Positions 48,170-59,999 of a stretch of DNA of 64,000 bases are shown piece after piece. The stretch comes from Dasypus novemcinctus (Eukaryota; Chordata; Mammalia; Cingulata; Dasypodidae), in assembly GCF_030445035.2 (NCBI RefSeq), contig NC_092216.1, forward strand, positions 15,625,405 through 15,689,404, in the 5' to 3' direction. Numbering within the stretch: position 1 is the stretch's first letter; each line of letters starts with the position of its first letter. A model generated the notes under the pieces. It searched no databases and was not told the DNA's origin. It saw only the letters and a list, made by a program, of their open reading frames with translations. The translations under genes and the position numbers were made by a program.

Positions 48170-48315
48170 CTTTCAGAAACATTTCCATAAGTTCACTGTG
48201 GGTCATTTTCATGATAGTTCTACCTGAGTATGTAGCCAGAGTAGGATCGGCACCATAGGAGAGGAGCAGACGGACAATTCCCAAGTGATCACTCTCAACT
48301 GCATCATGGAGAGGC
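48170..48315 (-). CDS. BCOR: BCOR ankyrin-repeat exon (copy 1)
   Basis: Internal coding exon of 146 bp. It is bounded on the minus strand by an acceptor ending cttcctag and a donor AAAG|GTAGGT. It begins with the last base of a split codon, encodes 48 residues starting [20 protein letters not shown] and ending in ELMEMFLK, and leaves one base (G) for the next exon. This is the last ankyrin repeat of BCOR, the BCL6 corepressor that assembles the variant Polycomb complex PRC1.1 in the nucleus. The G-A-D-P-T-L loop and the [10 protein letters not shown] segment are kept. Compared with the human protein as I remember it, there are changes at N to S, E to G, K to M and T to K. No stop or frameshift is present. 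BCORL1 is excluded by the C-terminal exons that follow. The upstream ankyrin exons are not in the window. Confidence 0.94.
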
Positions 48316-49429
48316 CTAGGAAGACACATGCAATAGGAAATGAACATGTGTACCCAATGTTTGTTCCAAAGTTGTTTCCATTAAAAACAGTCAAAATTGG
48401 AGGCATGTGTATCATGTCTTCTAAGTGTTCTAGGCACACTATTTCAATAAGGGGTTGCCTAGTGACACCACTCTCACATAAATAGGGAAACCGAGGCACT
48501 TGGCTAGTAGCCCATGGTCAATTTATCAATTACTCTATTATTTCTAGGCCTAACTCGACACATCAGAGAAATGACTATTTCAGGCCAAATTCTAAAATGA
48601 AAATCTACCTTAACCCACAGCCAAATTCAAGACAAAACTGGAAATAATTTCAAAAAATTTAAGGACTAAAGGACTGTAGAAAGGGAAAAGAAATGGCAGA
48701 AAAAAATTCCATAGTTATAGAAGCCAAACAAAATCATTAACAATTTTTAGAAATGCCTACTCCATTTTCAAAAGAAACTTGGTGCAAAGATAAATAGTTA
48801 GTGACGATATTCCTGAAAGTCTAACTGCTGACTCTTCTACAGATCAATGATCAAGCCTTTGACCCAGAATCAGCAAGCCACTGCAGTATGTTCTTAGGAG
48901 GGTACAAAACCCCCTCACCCATGTCCCCTACAGGATGCACTGCTGTCTGCAATTTCACCCAGAGGAAATGCTCTTTGGAAACAGAAAAAACAAGTAAATA
49001 ACAGGTTTGCGATATTTATGATGTCAGAACTGTCCTAGTGACCACCATTCAACTCACACAAGCATGAAGACACTCTGGCTAATTCAGACCTGGGTCTCTG
49101 CCCAAGAAATTGAGGCCAAGGGCAAGGTGAGAGTCAAGGCCAGGGATAGGCCTGATTATGGCACTAGCTCTCAGTATTCCTGGGACTAGCAGTTAAGCTG
49201 TATTTAAATATAGTAAATTAAAGAATGATGTAAAGACCTTTGTCCCAAAGCAATGACACCTCAACACAATCCCAGCAACCTATGTTCACCAAAACAGAAA
49301 AGTCAATCCTCAAATTCATATGGAATTGCAAGATGCCCTTAAAAGCCAAATTAGCTAAAAAATGTACAGAATTCTACGTTTAACAATTTCAAAACATACT
49401 TTGAAATCACAGATACCAAACCATTAGAG
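48316..49429. other. Sequence upstream of BCOR ankyrin exon, unassigned
   Basis: Intronic sequence 5' of the ankyrin exon on the minus strand, without recognisable repeats to about 49.4 kb. I searched by eye for the preceding BCOR ankyrin exons (C-A-L-H-E-A-C type motif) and did not find them here or anywhere up to the gap. Confidence 0.5.
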
Positions 49430-52400
49430 GAATCGATTTAAGGACTGTGGGAAGATGGAAGAGTAGGAAGTTAAAGGAATCTATGGATCTACCAAAATAA
49501 CTACTAAACTTGAAGAAACTGCCTGAAACAACCAATTTAAACTCCGAGGCCAGGCAAACAAGGTATAGGATCAAGGAACAGGAGGAACAGGCTGGTAAAC
49601 TGAAATAAAGACTGGAGAACTTCACCCTCCATGCAGTAGCTATTCTGTTCCCCCTGACTACTGGATGGAAGGAGTGGGAACTGGAGCTCATAAAAATAGA
49701 CCTGCATACTCAGGGTTTGTGTGGTCTGATTCTATATCTCTATCTTTCATTAGCTATTTCATATCACTGGGGACTTAGTTCTGAGGGTGGATATTGTTAC
49801 AATGCCTCTGAAGAGAAGAGGAATCTTAAAGAATTTCTTTCTTAAAGACTAATCTTTCTAAAAGTATGGAAACCAGTTAAAGCCCTGTATTAACTGGACA
49901 AGTGCTAAATTAAGAAAACACAGCTTCAAAAGTCATTGAAGAATCTCCTTGTGCCTGGTCGGAACCTCCTTACACCCTCCACAACACCAAGTGGGGCAAA
50001 TTGTATTTCCATTGTGGGACCTTGGCTCTAGATCCTAAGGGAGAAGAGTGGCTCCTGCACATACTGGGGATTATGTATGTCACTGTCAAGAAATCAGATG
50101 TAAGTTTGAGAGTCTTGGGTTTCCCCCCCTTCTCCGCCCCCCCCAAATTTGTCCTAAGATCAGAGAAGTCACTTGCAGATAGCTGGAAAAGTGTGAGGAA
50201 CCATTAAGTTCTTTCTGTGGCCTGGGACAAAGGACCACCTACATTAAGACACTCAAAAGAACACCTAAGGCAATTCTCTAGCAAGCAAAAGCCAAGAAGA
50301 AGCAAACTCCCAAGCTTGGGCTCCACATACAACTGAAAGAGAAAGAGGACAGGTACTTCTCTCATTTGCCTTGGACTTACATGCTTGATAGGAATGCTAA
50401 ACTCTGAAGAAAGCATTCAAATCAACTAGTCAAGTACAGTACAGTACAGTCACGTACAGTTTCTCATCTGAAAGCATGAAGGATGAGGGCAAAAATGCCG
50501 TGGTATGAAATTCTTAAATCACTGCAAGAAAACAGGCGTCAACCAAGAATTTCATGTCCATCAAGCCTTTCTTTCAAAAATGAAGGCGAAATTGAGACGT
50601 TACCAGATAAACGATAAGAGAATATGTCACCACTAGAAATGCCCTACAATAAGGCTAAAGGAAGTTCTTCAAAAAGAGGAAAAGGATGTTAGATAGTGCA
50701 GCAAAGCAGTATAAAGAAATAAAGACCTCCAGTAAAGGTAAAAGCTGAGCGGTGTCAAATTACCGCTCTTACCTGAAAACTATAGGGTCTAGAAAAAAGA
50801 AGAGCAAACTAAATGCAAAGCAAGAGAAAGGAAAGAAATAAAATAACACCAGGAATAAAAGACGTAGAATAAAAACTAGAGATGACTGTCACAAACAAGA
50901 GTTAGTTCTTGGAAATATCAATGAAATCGACAAAGTTTCAGCTAGACAGTTTAAGAAAAGAAACAGGACGGAAATCAGAAATGGAAATGGGGACATGACT
51001 AACAAACTCACAGAAACAAAAGGACTAAAAGAGGATAATATGGACAACTGTATGCCAACAAATTGGACAACCTAGATAAGACGGAAAAGTTACCAGAATC
51101 ATACAAAGTTCAAAGACTTAAGAAAAACAGCATATCTCAACAAAACAATAACTAGTAAAGAGGTTATATTACTAAGCAAAAACTTCCTAACAACAAACAC
51201 AACAAAAACCCAGAGCCAGAAGACATCGCAGGTGATTTTTACCCAACATTCCGAGAAGAATTAAAACTTAACCTTTTTCAAAGTTTTTGTTAAAAAAATC
51301 AGAGAGAAAATCGTCCCTTAAAAGCCAGATAAAGATACCCCATGAAAAAGACAAATACCCCTTAATATATAGATGCAAAGATGCTAAAAAAAAATGTTAG
51401 CAAACAAATCCAACAGCACAGCAAATGAATTTTACATCGAGATGAACAAGGATTTATCTCAGGTATGCCCGGATATATCGACATAAAATAAGAAAATCAA
51501 CAAATGTAATATATCACTTTAACAGAACAAAACGTTACGTTAAATAAAATGAGGTTCCCAAATACCCCCTCCCCACCCCATCCCTCTCCTCCCACATCAA
51601 CAACGTCTTTCATCATTGTGGCACTTTCACTGCATTTGGTGAATACATTTTGGAGCACTGCTACACTGCATGGATTATAGTTTACATTGTAGTTTACACT
51701 CTCCCTCAGTCCATTCAGTGGGTTATGGCAGGATATATAATGTCCTGCATCTGTCCCTGCAATATCATTCAGGACAACTCCAAGCCCCCCAAATGTCCCC
51801 ATATCACACTCTTATTCCCTTATGCCCAGTAGTAATGAGCATTTAATGAAGCCAGGAAAAACAATTCTAACTGCAATAGCAATTAAAAGAATGAAATGTG
51901 TAGGAATAAATCTAATCAAGGATGTGTAGAGTCATAGAGAAAACTACAAGATATGCTAAGAGAAAGCAAAGATGATTAAATAAAAGACATTCCATGTTCG
52001 TGGCCTGGAAGAACAAATATTAACATGTCGATCTCATCAAAAGAAATTTACAGATTCAATGCAATCCCCAATCAAAATTGCAAAAACAGGAAACCCAATC
52101 ATTAAATTTCTATGGTCGGACAGGATTTGTAATTAGTACTGCTAACGCATGGGTATGCTAGTGGTTTGCTTTTTCTTGTGTTTTCTTTTTTGGAGTAATG
52201 AAAATATTCTAATATTGATTGAAGTAATGAATGAACAATTGTGTGATTAAACCAAATGCCACAGATTGTACACTTTAGGTAAACTGGATGATTTTATATA
52301 TACGGCAGGATAATGGGCTCCAAACAGCAAAAGTTATCTGGGAAAACAAGAATGAAGTTGCAGTACTCAGACTTCCCAAACCTACAATTTATTACAAACC

Positions 52401-53105
52401 TATGATGATCAAATCAGCGAGGTACTGGCACAAAGACATATCGACCAATGGAATTGAACAGAAAGATCTTAAAGTGAGACAATAACTCAGATTTATGGTC
52501 AATCGCTTTTAGACAAGTGTACTATTCCACTTAATTCAGAAAGCATAGTCTCTTCTACAGATGGTACTGGGAAAAACTCGATGTACATGTTCAAAGAATG
52601 AAAGTGGATCCCCACCACACGGTATATACAAAAACAAGTAAAAATGGACAACAGACCTAAATCTAAAAGCAGAACTATAAAATTACTACAAGAAAGGTGG
52701 GAAAGCATCTTTAGGATACTGTGGTAGGCATGGTTTCTGAGATTTTACACACAAAGCACAAGCAATTCAAGAAAAAATAGATAAGTGGGACCTAATCAAA
52801 ACTGTAAATTTTTGTTCCTCAAATGTCTTTATCATGAAAGGAAAAAGATAACTTCCTTTAAAATGAGAAAATGATTCTTGAGGAATTAGTATATTCACAA
52901 CATGCAAAAACCCTACAACACAACAATAAACAATAACCCAACTTAAAAATGGGAAAAATATTCGGAAAAAACATTTTTCTGAAGAACACATACCGAGACC
53001 AAAAACACATGAAAAAATGCTCAACCTCACCAGTTATGAGGTAAATGGAAATCCATACTACAATGCAATACTATTTCATCCTCACAACAGTATTGGCTAT
53101 TAAAT
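49430..53105 (+). mobile_element. L1 element, plus strand, with nested 3'-end unit
   Basis: 5' UTR-like start ('ggactgtgggaagatggaagagtagg'), ORF1 remnants near 50450-50720, ORF2 remnants 50740-51500 and 51840-53100 ('ttacaaacctatgatgatcaaatcag', 'gtactggcacaaagacata'). It is split at about 51520-51810 by a minus-strand 3'-end unit. Its first 240 bases are also part of the repeated segment after the gap. Confidence 0.82.
51520..51810 (-). mobile_element. Nested L1 3'-end unit, minus strand
   Basis: Truncated reverse copy: 'aaaatgaggttcccaaatacc', 'cattgtggcactttcactgcatttggtgaatacattttggagcactg', 'tccattcagtgggttatgg'. L1 ORF2 sequence resumes on the right. Confidence 0.8.
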
Positions 53106-54499
53106 CCAACATGGCCAACTGATTCTGTATCTTTTTTGTTTTGTTTTCTTTTTTTTTTTTACTTTATTAGAGAATTTGTGGGTTTACAGAACAGTCATGC
53201 ATAAAATACAGGATTCAAACATATTATCACCCCTTGCGTTGGTATGGAACACTTATTTCAATTGATGGTGACATTATTTATATAATTGTATTATTAACTC
53301 TCTAGCTGAAAGTGTAAAAAGGTTCACTGGTTATGTAATATGGTACTATCAGTTTTTAAAATTTTTAAATATTAATACCATGTGTACAATCTAACATTTC
53401 CTCTTTTAATGACATGCAAATATATAATCCAGTACTATTAATCCCATTTAAAATATGAGACTGTCAGGTTATAAGATAGGTCTACACTTAGCTCTGAGGA
53501 AATCCCAAACAGAGGTCGACAGTGGTTACAGCATTTCACATTTCCACTAAGCAGTAACTGGGTGTTTCTATTTTTCTAAATCATCTTCAACTGTTGGAAA
53601 ATTTCCTTTTTTAAACAGCAGCAATTCTAATGGGTGCTATTGTAGTTTGGATTTGCATTTCTCTGATGGCTGGATGTTGAGAATGCTTATTTGTACCTTC
53701 TGGCCTTCGTATATCTTTTTTGGGAAAATGTCTATACAAGTCATTTGCCCATTTTAAATTGGGTTGTTTGTCCTTTGGTTGCTAAATTGAAGGTTATCTT
53801 CATATAATCTGAATATAAAACTTTTACTGCATATGCAGTTTCCAAATACTTTCTTCCATTCTGTAGGTTTTTGTTTTACTTTACTTTCATGATAAAGTCT
53901 GTGAGGCACAAAAGTTTTAAATTCTGACGAGGTCCCATTTACTTATTATCTCTCTAGTTACTTGTACTTTGGAGGTAAGGTCTAAGAAACTATTGCCTAA
54001 CACAAGGTACTGAAAATGCTTCCTTCTTTTCTTCTATGAGTGTAATAGGTTTGGATCTTGAATTTAGGTTATTGATTCTTTTCTTTGAGAGGGAAGGGAG
54101 CAGTTTAATACTTTACTGTGTGGAGCTCTACTATGACAAAGTGAACACTTACACATTCCATAGTGATCCACTTTAGAGTGATTTTTGCATAAGTTGTGAG
54201 ATAGTGGTCCTCCATCTTTTTGCAACTGCAGATCTAATATTCAGAGCACACAGGGATTACTACTTCCCAGTGGAGTGGTCTTTGCCTTCTTTTCCAAAAT
54301 CAATCGGCCATAAACGTGAGAGTTGATTTCTGAGTTCTAAATTCAATTCCATTGATCTCTATGCCTGTCCTGTCCTTGTCTCTGTACTATGTCGTTTTGA
54401 TAACGGTGGCTTTCAAGTAAGTTTTAGTATTGGAAGTGTGAGTCTTTCAACATAATGCCTCTTTTTCTTTGTGGCTTAGTTATTCAGGGACCCTTATCC

Positions 54500-54566
54500 A
54501 GATAGATATAGATAGATATAGATATAGATATAGATGATATAGATACAGATATGTGTGTGTGTATAT
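54500..54566. repeat. (GATATA)n-type simple repeat
   Basis: Degenerate GATA/GATATA hexamers followed by a short TG run, next to the A-rich tail of the SINE. Confidence 0.9.
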
Positions 54567-54775
54567 AAATTTTTTAGGAGGTACCTGGGATTGAACCCAG
54601 AACCTCATTCATGAACAGCAGGTGCTTAACCAGTGAGATAATTGCTTTCCAATGAGAGGTTTTTTTTTTCTTCGTGTTTGTCTCTTTTGTGTTTAGTAGG
54701 TACAAGGATTGAACCTGGGACCTTCATAATGAGAAACAGGCATTCAACCACTTGAGCTATATCTACTCCCCAATT
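54567..54775 (-). mobile_element. DAS-type SINE, two tRNA-like units, minus strand
   Basis: Units with 'cctgggattgaacccag' (about 54583) and 'aggattgaacctggga' (about 54706), both B-box regions in reverse, separated by a T-rich stretch. Inserted in antisense L1 ORF2. Confidence 0.8.
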
Positions 54776-55751
54776 CCATATAAATTTGATGATTGGCTTT
54801 TCAATTTCTGCAAAGGCTGCTGCAATTTTGGTTAGACTGTGTTGTGCTGAAATATGTAAATCACTTCAGGCAGCACTGACATCATAATGATATTTAGTCT
54901 CCCAATCCATGAACATGGAATATATTTCTCTTTATTTAGATAGTCTTTGTTTTCCTTTAGGAATGTTTGGTAGTTTTGGTGTATAGGTCCTATACATCCT
55001 AGGTGAGATTTATTTCTAGATATCTGGTTCTTTTATTTCCTATTGTGAATGGAATTTTCTTTAAATTTCTCATTCTGACTGCTCATTGCTTTTTTATATA
55101 AACACTTCTAATTTTGGGTGTTGATCTTATTCCCTGTTACTTGCTAGTTACTTATCAGCTCTAGGAGATTTCTTGTAAATTTCTCAGAATTTTCTGAATG
55201 TGGGACCATGCTGTCTGTAAACAGAGAAACTTTTACATCTTTTCCAATTTGGATGTCTTTTGATTTTTTTCTTACATAACTTCTCTGGCATGAACTTCCA
55301 GCACAACATTGAACTGTAACAGTTATAGTGTGAATCCTTGACTTGTTTCTGATATTAAAGGGAAAGCTTTCAGTCTCTCCACCAGTAGGAAGGATGCTAA
55401 GCGTGGGCTTTTTTTGCTCTAGCTATGAATTCTGGCACAGTGTGAAATAACAGTGGTGACAGTGGGATGCTTGTCTTGTTTCCAATCTTTGACAAAAAGC
55501 TTTCACCAGTCCCTCAGATGTTGGCTGTGGGTTTTTCATATATGCCATTTAGCATGCTGGGTAAGTTTCCTTCTATTCCTGTCTTTCAAAGTATTTTTAT
55601 CAGGAGAGGATGCTGGATTTTGTCCATTCCCTTTTCTGTATGAATTGAGATGATCACATTATTTTTTCCCACTGATTTGTTAATGGGTGTGTTACGTTAA
55701 TTGTTTTCCTTGAGTTCAACCGCCCTTCTACAACAGGAGTAAAATCCACTT

Positions 55752-57478
55752 GAATGAGGGCTGCTGCCACTGCTGAGCCACCACCCCTGACAGAACATGG
55801 ATGTGCCTCCTATATATTTTGATCTTTGGAAATCCACCAGGGATGTCTTTACCAAGGGCTTAATAAAACTGGACTTGAAAACGAAATCTGAGAATGGACT
55901 GGAATTCATAAGGTCAGGCTCAGCCAACACGGAGACTACCAAAGTTACAGGCAATCTGTAAACCCAGATAGAGATGGGCTGAATATGGTCTGACATTTAC
56001 AGAGAAACGGAATACTGACAATACACTGGGCACCAAGTTTACTGTGGAAGATCAGCTCACACATGGACTGAAGTAGACCTCTAATTCACCCTTTTCATTA
56101 TTTAACACTGAGGGGTGGCGAGCTAAAATCAAAACAGGGCATAAGCAGAAGCACATCAACCCAGGCAGTGACATGGATTTTGACATTCCCAGGCCTCTAT
56201 TTTAGGGTGTTCTGATTCTGGATTATCAGGCCTGGCTAGCCAGTTATCAGATGAATTGAGACCACTAAGTCCCAAGTGAAACACAGCAATTTTGCTGTTG
56301 GTCACAAGACTGATAAAAAATTCCAGCTTCACACTAATGTGAGTGAGGGGACAGAGTTTGGCAACTCCAATTACCTGCAGATAAACAGGAAGCTGGAGAC
56401 ATCAATCTCACCCAGACAGCAGGAAACAGACATATTCATTTTGGGATAGCAGCCGCATATTGGACTGACCCTGATGCATGCTTCCTGGCCAAAGGGAACA
56501 AGGCCAGCGTGATAGGTTTAGGATTCACTCAGACCTATGGTTAGGTATCAAACGGACACTGTCAGCTCTGCCAGATGGCAAGAATGTCAATGCTGGTGGT
56601 CACAAGTTTGATCTAGGACTGTAATTTAAAGCACAGATTAGTACTGTGCAATCATTTAGCTTTAAACCATTTTTTAGCATAGCTACCTTCAAAATTTACT
56701 GTACCTTTGATGTTGTATATCTGGGATCCAAGAACTGCTAAATATCATGTTAGAACTCCAGGTTAAAGATGATTCAGCTTTAAAACTATAACCTTTCAGA
56801 GGTACAGAGGAAATCCAATTCCAAAAAAGAAAAAAAAAATAGCTCCTTTAGGGGAAGTTTGGGAGGAACTTGGTGTCCCTCCAAAGATTTAGGTTTAATT
56901 TTTATCTAGAAATGGGTGCAAGTGGAGGCCGATAATATGTAAGCATTTAGGAAATTCCTTTTGAGTAAATAAATGAAATTGTGATTTCTTGAGAATTGAA
57001 ACTAGGTTTCCTAATCCCAGGTGTGCCAAGGTTCAATGCTTGATAGCATATAAAAATTTATCTCAAAGGGGCACTTTTAGATAGATCTTCATGACCTGTT
57101 TCCACCCTAGTCACCTCTTTTACAGTAAAAGTAGTCTGTAGGGCTTAGTAGGCGTTTTGTGCCATTTTGGGGTGGAATGGATGGATGTGACAAAGCCAAT
57201 AATTCAGCTATTAATTCCCTCTTGGTGTGTGGTTTTGTGCACCAGAGTAGGAAATAGATTCCAGGAGCTCCTGCTGCAAGAATCTCTGTAACCATAACAT
57301 GGTGACACACCCTGAAACTAAACTGGACTTTTGTTATATTTGCATGACTCAATTTAATTTCAGCAGCTTAATGGGTGCGTTTTAGAGTCTTCCATTTATG
57401 TGGAATTAGATCACTCCTTTCAAATTCTGTAATCAATATCACAAAATAAAACGAATAAAATATTGAAAACTCAAAAAA
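55752..57478 (+). pseudogene. VDAC1: VDAC1 processed pseudogene
   Basis: Intronless copy of the mRNA for the mitochondrial outer-membrane voltage-dependent anion channel 1. ATG at 55797 follows a 5' UTR-like leader. The reading begins M-D-V-P-P, continues D-V-F-T-K-G, and then lacks four residues before L-I-K-L-D-L-K-T-K and [17 protein letters not shown] stops it soon after, and several frameshifts and stops follow. Later blocks ([25 protein letters not shown]) run to about 56625 and favour VDAC1 over VDAC2. A 3' UTR continues to AATAAA at 57454-57459 and an A run at 57473-57478. Flanking 'aaaatccactt' (55741) and 'aaaaagcccactt' (57474) are the likely target duplication. Inserted in an L1; non-coding now. 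Confidence 0.92.
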
Positions 57479-57635
57479 GCCCACTTTATTATGGTGTGCA
57501 ATTCTTGTATTATGCTGTTAGAGTTGCTATACAAATATTTTGTTGTGATTTTTTGTATCTATATTCATTCAATTCTTTGGGAGAGTTTGAGCAGGATTGG
57601 TATTATTTTTTCTCAAAATGATTGGTAGAGACGAA

Positions 57636-59540
57636 GCAAGATTATGAAGTAGGGAAAAGCTGGCTGCATTGTTCCTCCAAAAACTATGGCAAATTAGTCC
57701 GGTTTGCTGGGCATAAAGGAAACGGGGATGTCGTGGGTGCAACAGGAGAGAAAAATGGAGTGGGGGGTACCCAGCCAGGCACCGGCAGAAAGGAAAGCTG
57801 CACAGGATCCAGCAGGAAGATCAACAGACAACTGGCTCTGGGGAAAATGGGAGCCACTGTAGGGTCATCAGGCAGGTAGACTGATGTGCAGCCGGCTATG
57901 TGGCAGGGGACAGTCTACTCAGTCAGCTAAGATTCTGGAGGAGAGGTGAGCTGCTGTAGGGCTGTCTGAAGGCAAGCTGGCACAGAAGCTGTGGAAGGCA
58001 CAGAATAAGCAGAGGAATCTAGTTGGAGGGAATCTAGTTGGAGGGGTGCCTTCTACCTGTACCTGCACAGAGGCAGTCTCTGCGGTGACTGATTGATGGG
58101 TGTAAGCAGGTAGAGAGGAGAAGCCTTGTGGGCACTAGAGGGCTGAGAGAGAGAGGTCTGTTTGTTTGGTCCCTTCAGACCTCATCTGGATATCTGCGTA
58201 ACACGATAACCAAAAACGAACAGGGGTAGCAATACTGAAATTCAACAAAATATACTTTAAATGTAAACCTGTTGTAAGGGACAAAGAAAGACACTATAAA
58301 TAAAAGAAGTAATCTACCAAGAAAAAAGAACAATCATAAATTTTTATGCACCTAGTCAGACCGCTCCCACCGGAGGCAAATACTGGTAAAACTAAACAGA
58401 GAAATTGATGCCTCTACAATCATCATGGGGAATGACAACACACCAGTATCACTAATAGAACATTTCAGCAGAGGGTCAACAAGGAAAGAGAGATTTTGAA
58501 TAAAAATTTGAAGGAACTAGTTCTCAGGAATGTACACAGTACATTGCATCCAAGAAAGGGGAGGGTAAATATTCTTTTCTAGTATTAATTACTCATTCTC
58601 CAAGACAGATCAGAAATCTGAACAGACTTAGAAAAACTGAAATTACACAAAAAAATGTTTCCCTGACCATAATAGAATGAAGCTGGAAATCACTATGGGG
58701 AAGAGGTCCAGAATAGGAACAAATACATGGAAGTTGAAACAGAATACTCTTGAACAATCAGTGGGTCAAAGGGGTAAATTCCAAGAAAAATTAGTACCTA
58801 CCTTGAACCGAATGAAACTGAGAACAGAACATAGCAAAACTACTGGAATGTAACAAAGGCCATTCTGAGAGGGAAATTCATTACCCTTCAATGCCTATAT
58901 TTTATAAAAAGGGAGGAGCTAAATTCAAAGACCTAACTGTAAACCTGGTAGAATCAGAAAAAGAACAACAATCTAATCCCAAGGCAAAGAGAAGGAAATA
59001 AATAACAAAGAATAGAGCAGAAATAAAAGAAATAGAGGAGAAAAAGAAAAAAATTAACAAAGAATTAATAAAACAAAAATTGACTTTTTAGGATTTTTAA
59101 AACTGATACACCCTTAGATAGACTAACAGAAAAAAGAGCGATGTAAATGAATAATAACATAAGAAATCAAAGAGGACTTCACAACTGACCATACAGAAAT
59201 AAAGAGTATTGTGAAAAATACTTTGATAAATTGTATGCCAACAAATTGAATGATTTTAATGAAATGGAAGAATTTCTGGAAACATGCAAGCAACATATAT
59301 TGACGAAAGAAGAAACAGAACTCAACAGACCCATCACACATAGTGAGATATAATTGGTAATCAAAAACCTCCAAAGTACTCTTGTTATATAGACATATTT
59401 ACTTGATAGAGAGAAGCCCACACAGTAACTAAGAAATTATTAAACTTCCCTCCTGGGGAATGGCTGCTACATTCTCAAATAAAAAGAACAAAACACCTGG
59501 AATATATGAGCCATAGTTAATGAAACAGACTAATACAGCA
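57636..59540 (+). mobile_element. L1 element, plus strand, 5' part
   Basis: GC-richer 5' UTR-like 57636-58190 (with a 15-bp duplication 'aatctagttggaggg' at about 58017-58045), then ORF2 endonuclease and linker remnants 58200-59510 ('atttttatgcacctagtcag', 'cttgaacaatcagtgggtcaaag', 'gagaaattgatgcctctac'). Truncated at its 3' side; no open frame. Confidence 0.75.
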
Positions 59541-59544
59541 ATCC

Positions 59545-59990
59545 TTGATCTTCTTCTAAATATACTTTATTTTAAAGAGGTTTTAAGTTACAAAAAATGT
59601 TACAATGAAAGTATAATTTATACCCATATATACCCAAACTCCTATCCTCCTCATCTTTTCCTATTAATGACATCTTACAATATGTGGTATTGTTACAATT
59701 GGAGAATAAATACTGAAACAATGCTACTAAGGTCTATAGTTCACACAGTGGTTTACATTTAATTCCAGTCCTCTGAAAATGCCCTATATTCCATCTACTC
59801 TTCCCTTCCTTTCCTCTCAGAACCTTTGGTAACCACTATGTTGAAGGCATTTTGTAAGTTCTTCCATTATTCCAGTACTAATAAGTTTACTTTGCCCATG
59901 ATTGCATTGCCCCTTAGGTTTGCTCGTTCTTCAACCTTGAGGATTTTGGAGCCATTGGTCTTAATGTTTGTACTTCAACCCTTACTCCTG
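59545..59990 (-). mobile_element. Older L1 3'-end family, minus strand
   Basis: Same family and orientation as 24665-25180: 'tactttattttaaagaggttttaagtta', 'gttacaatgaaagtata', 'cctttggtaaccactatgttgaagg'. Confidence 0.65.
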
Positions 59991-59999
59991 CATAATTAA

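Larger units (their letters stand above)
53140..57635 (-). mobile_element. L1 element, minus strand, hosting a SINE and a VDAC1 retrocopy
   Basis: Begins on the left with an A-tail in reverse (T run 53149-53160) and a third type of 3' UTR (53161-53590). Antisense ORF2 follows from 53600 to 55750 and resumes at 57480-57635 ('attatggtgtgcaattcttg', 'ttgagcaggattggtatt'). A simple repeat (54500-54560), a SINE pair (54567-54775) and the VDAC1 pseudogene interrupt it. Confidence 0.85.

Noticed and set aside
48209..48499. 96-codon minus frame overlapping the BCOR ankyrin exon
   Set aside because: It is a different frame of the exon plus intron; the correct frame is fixed by splice phase and the ankyrin motif.
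53641..55750. Real gene signals in antisense L1 ORFs
   Set aside because: Short frames here are antisense shadows of L1 ORF2.
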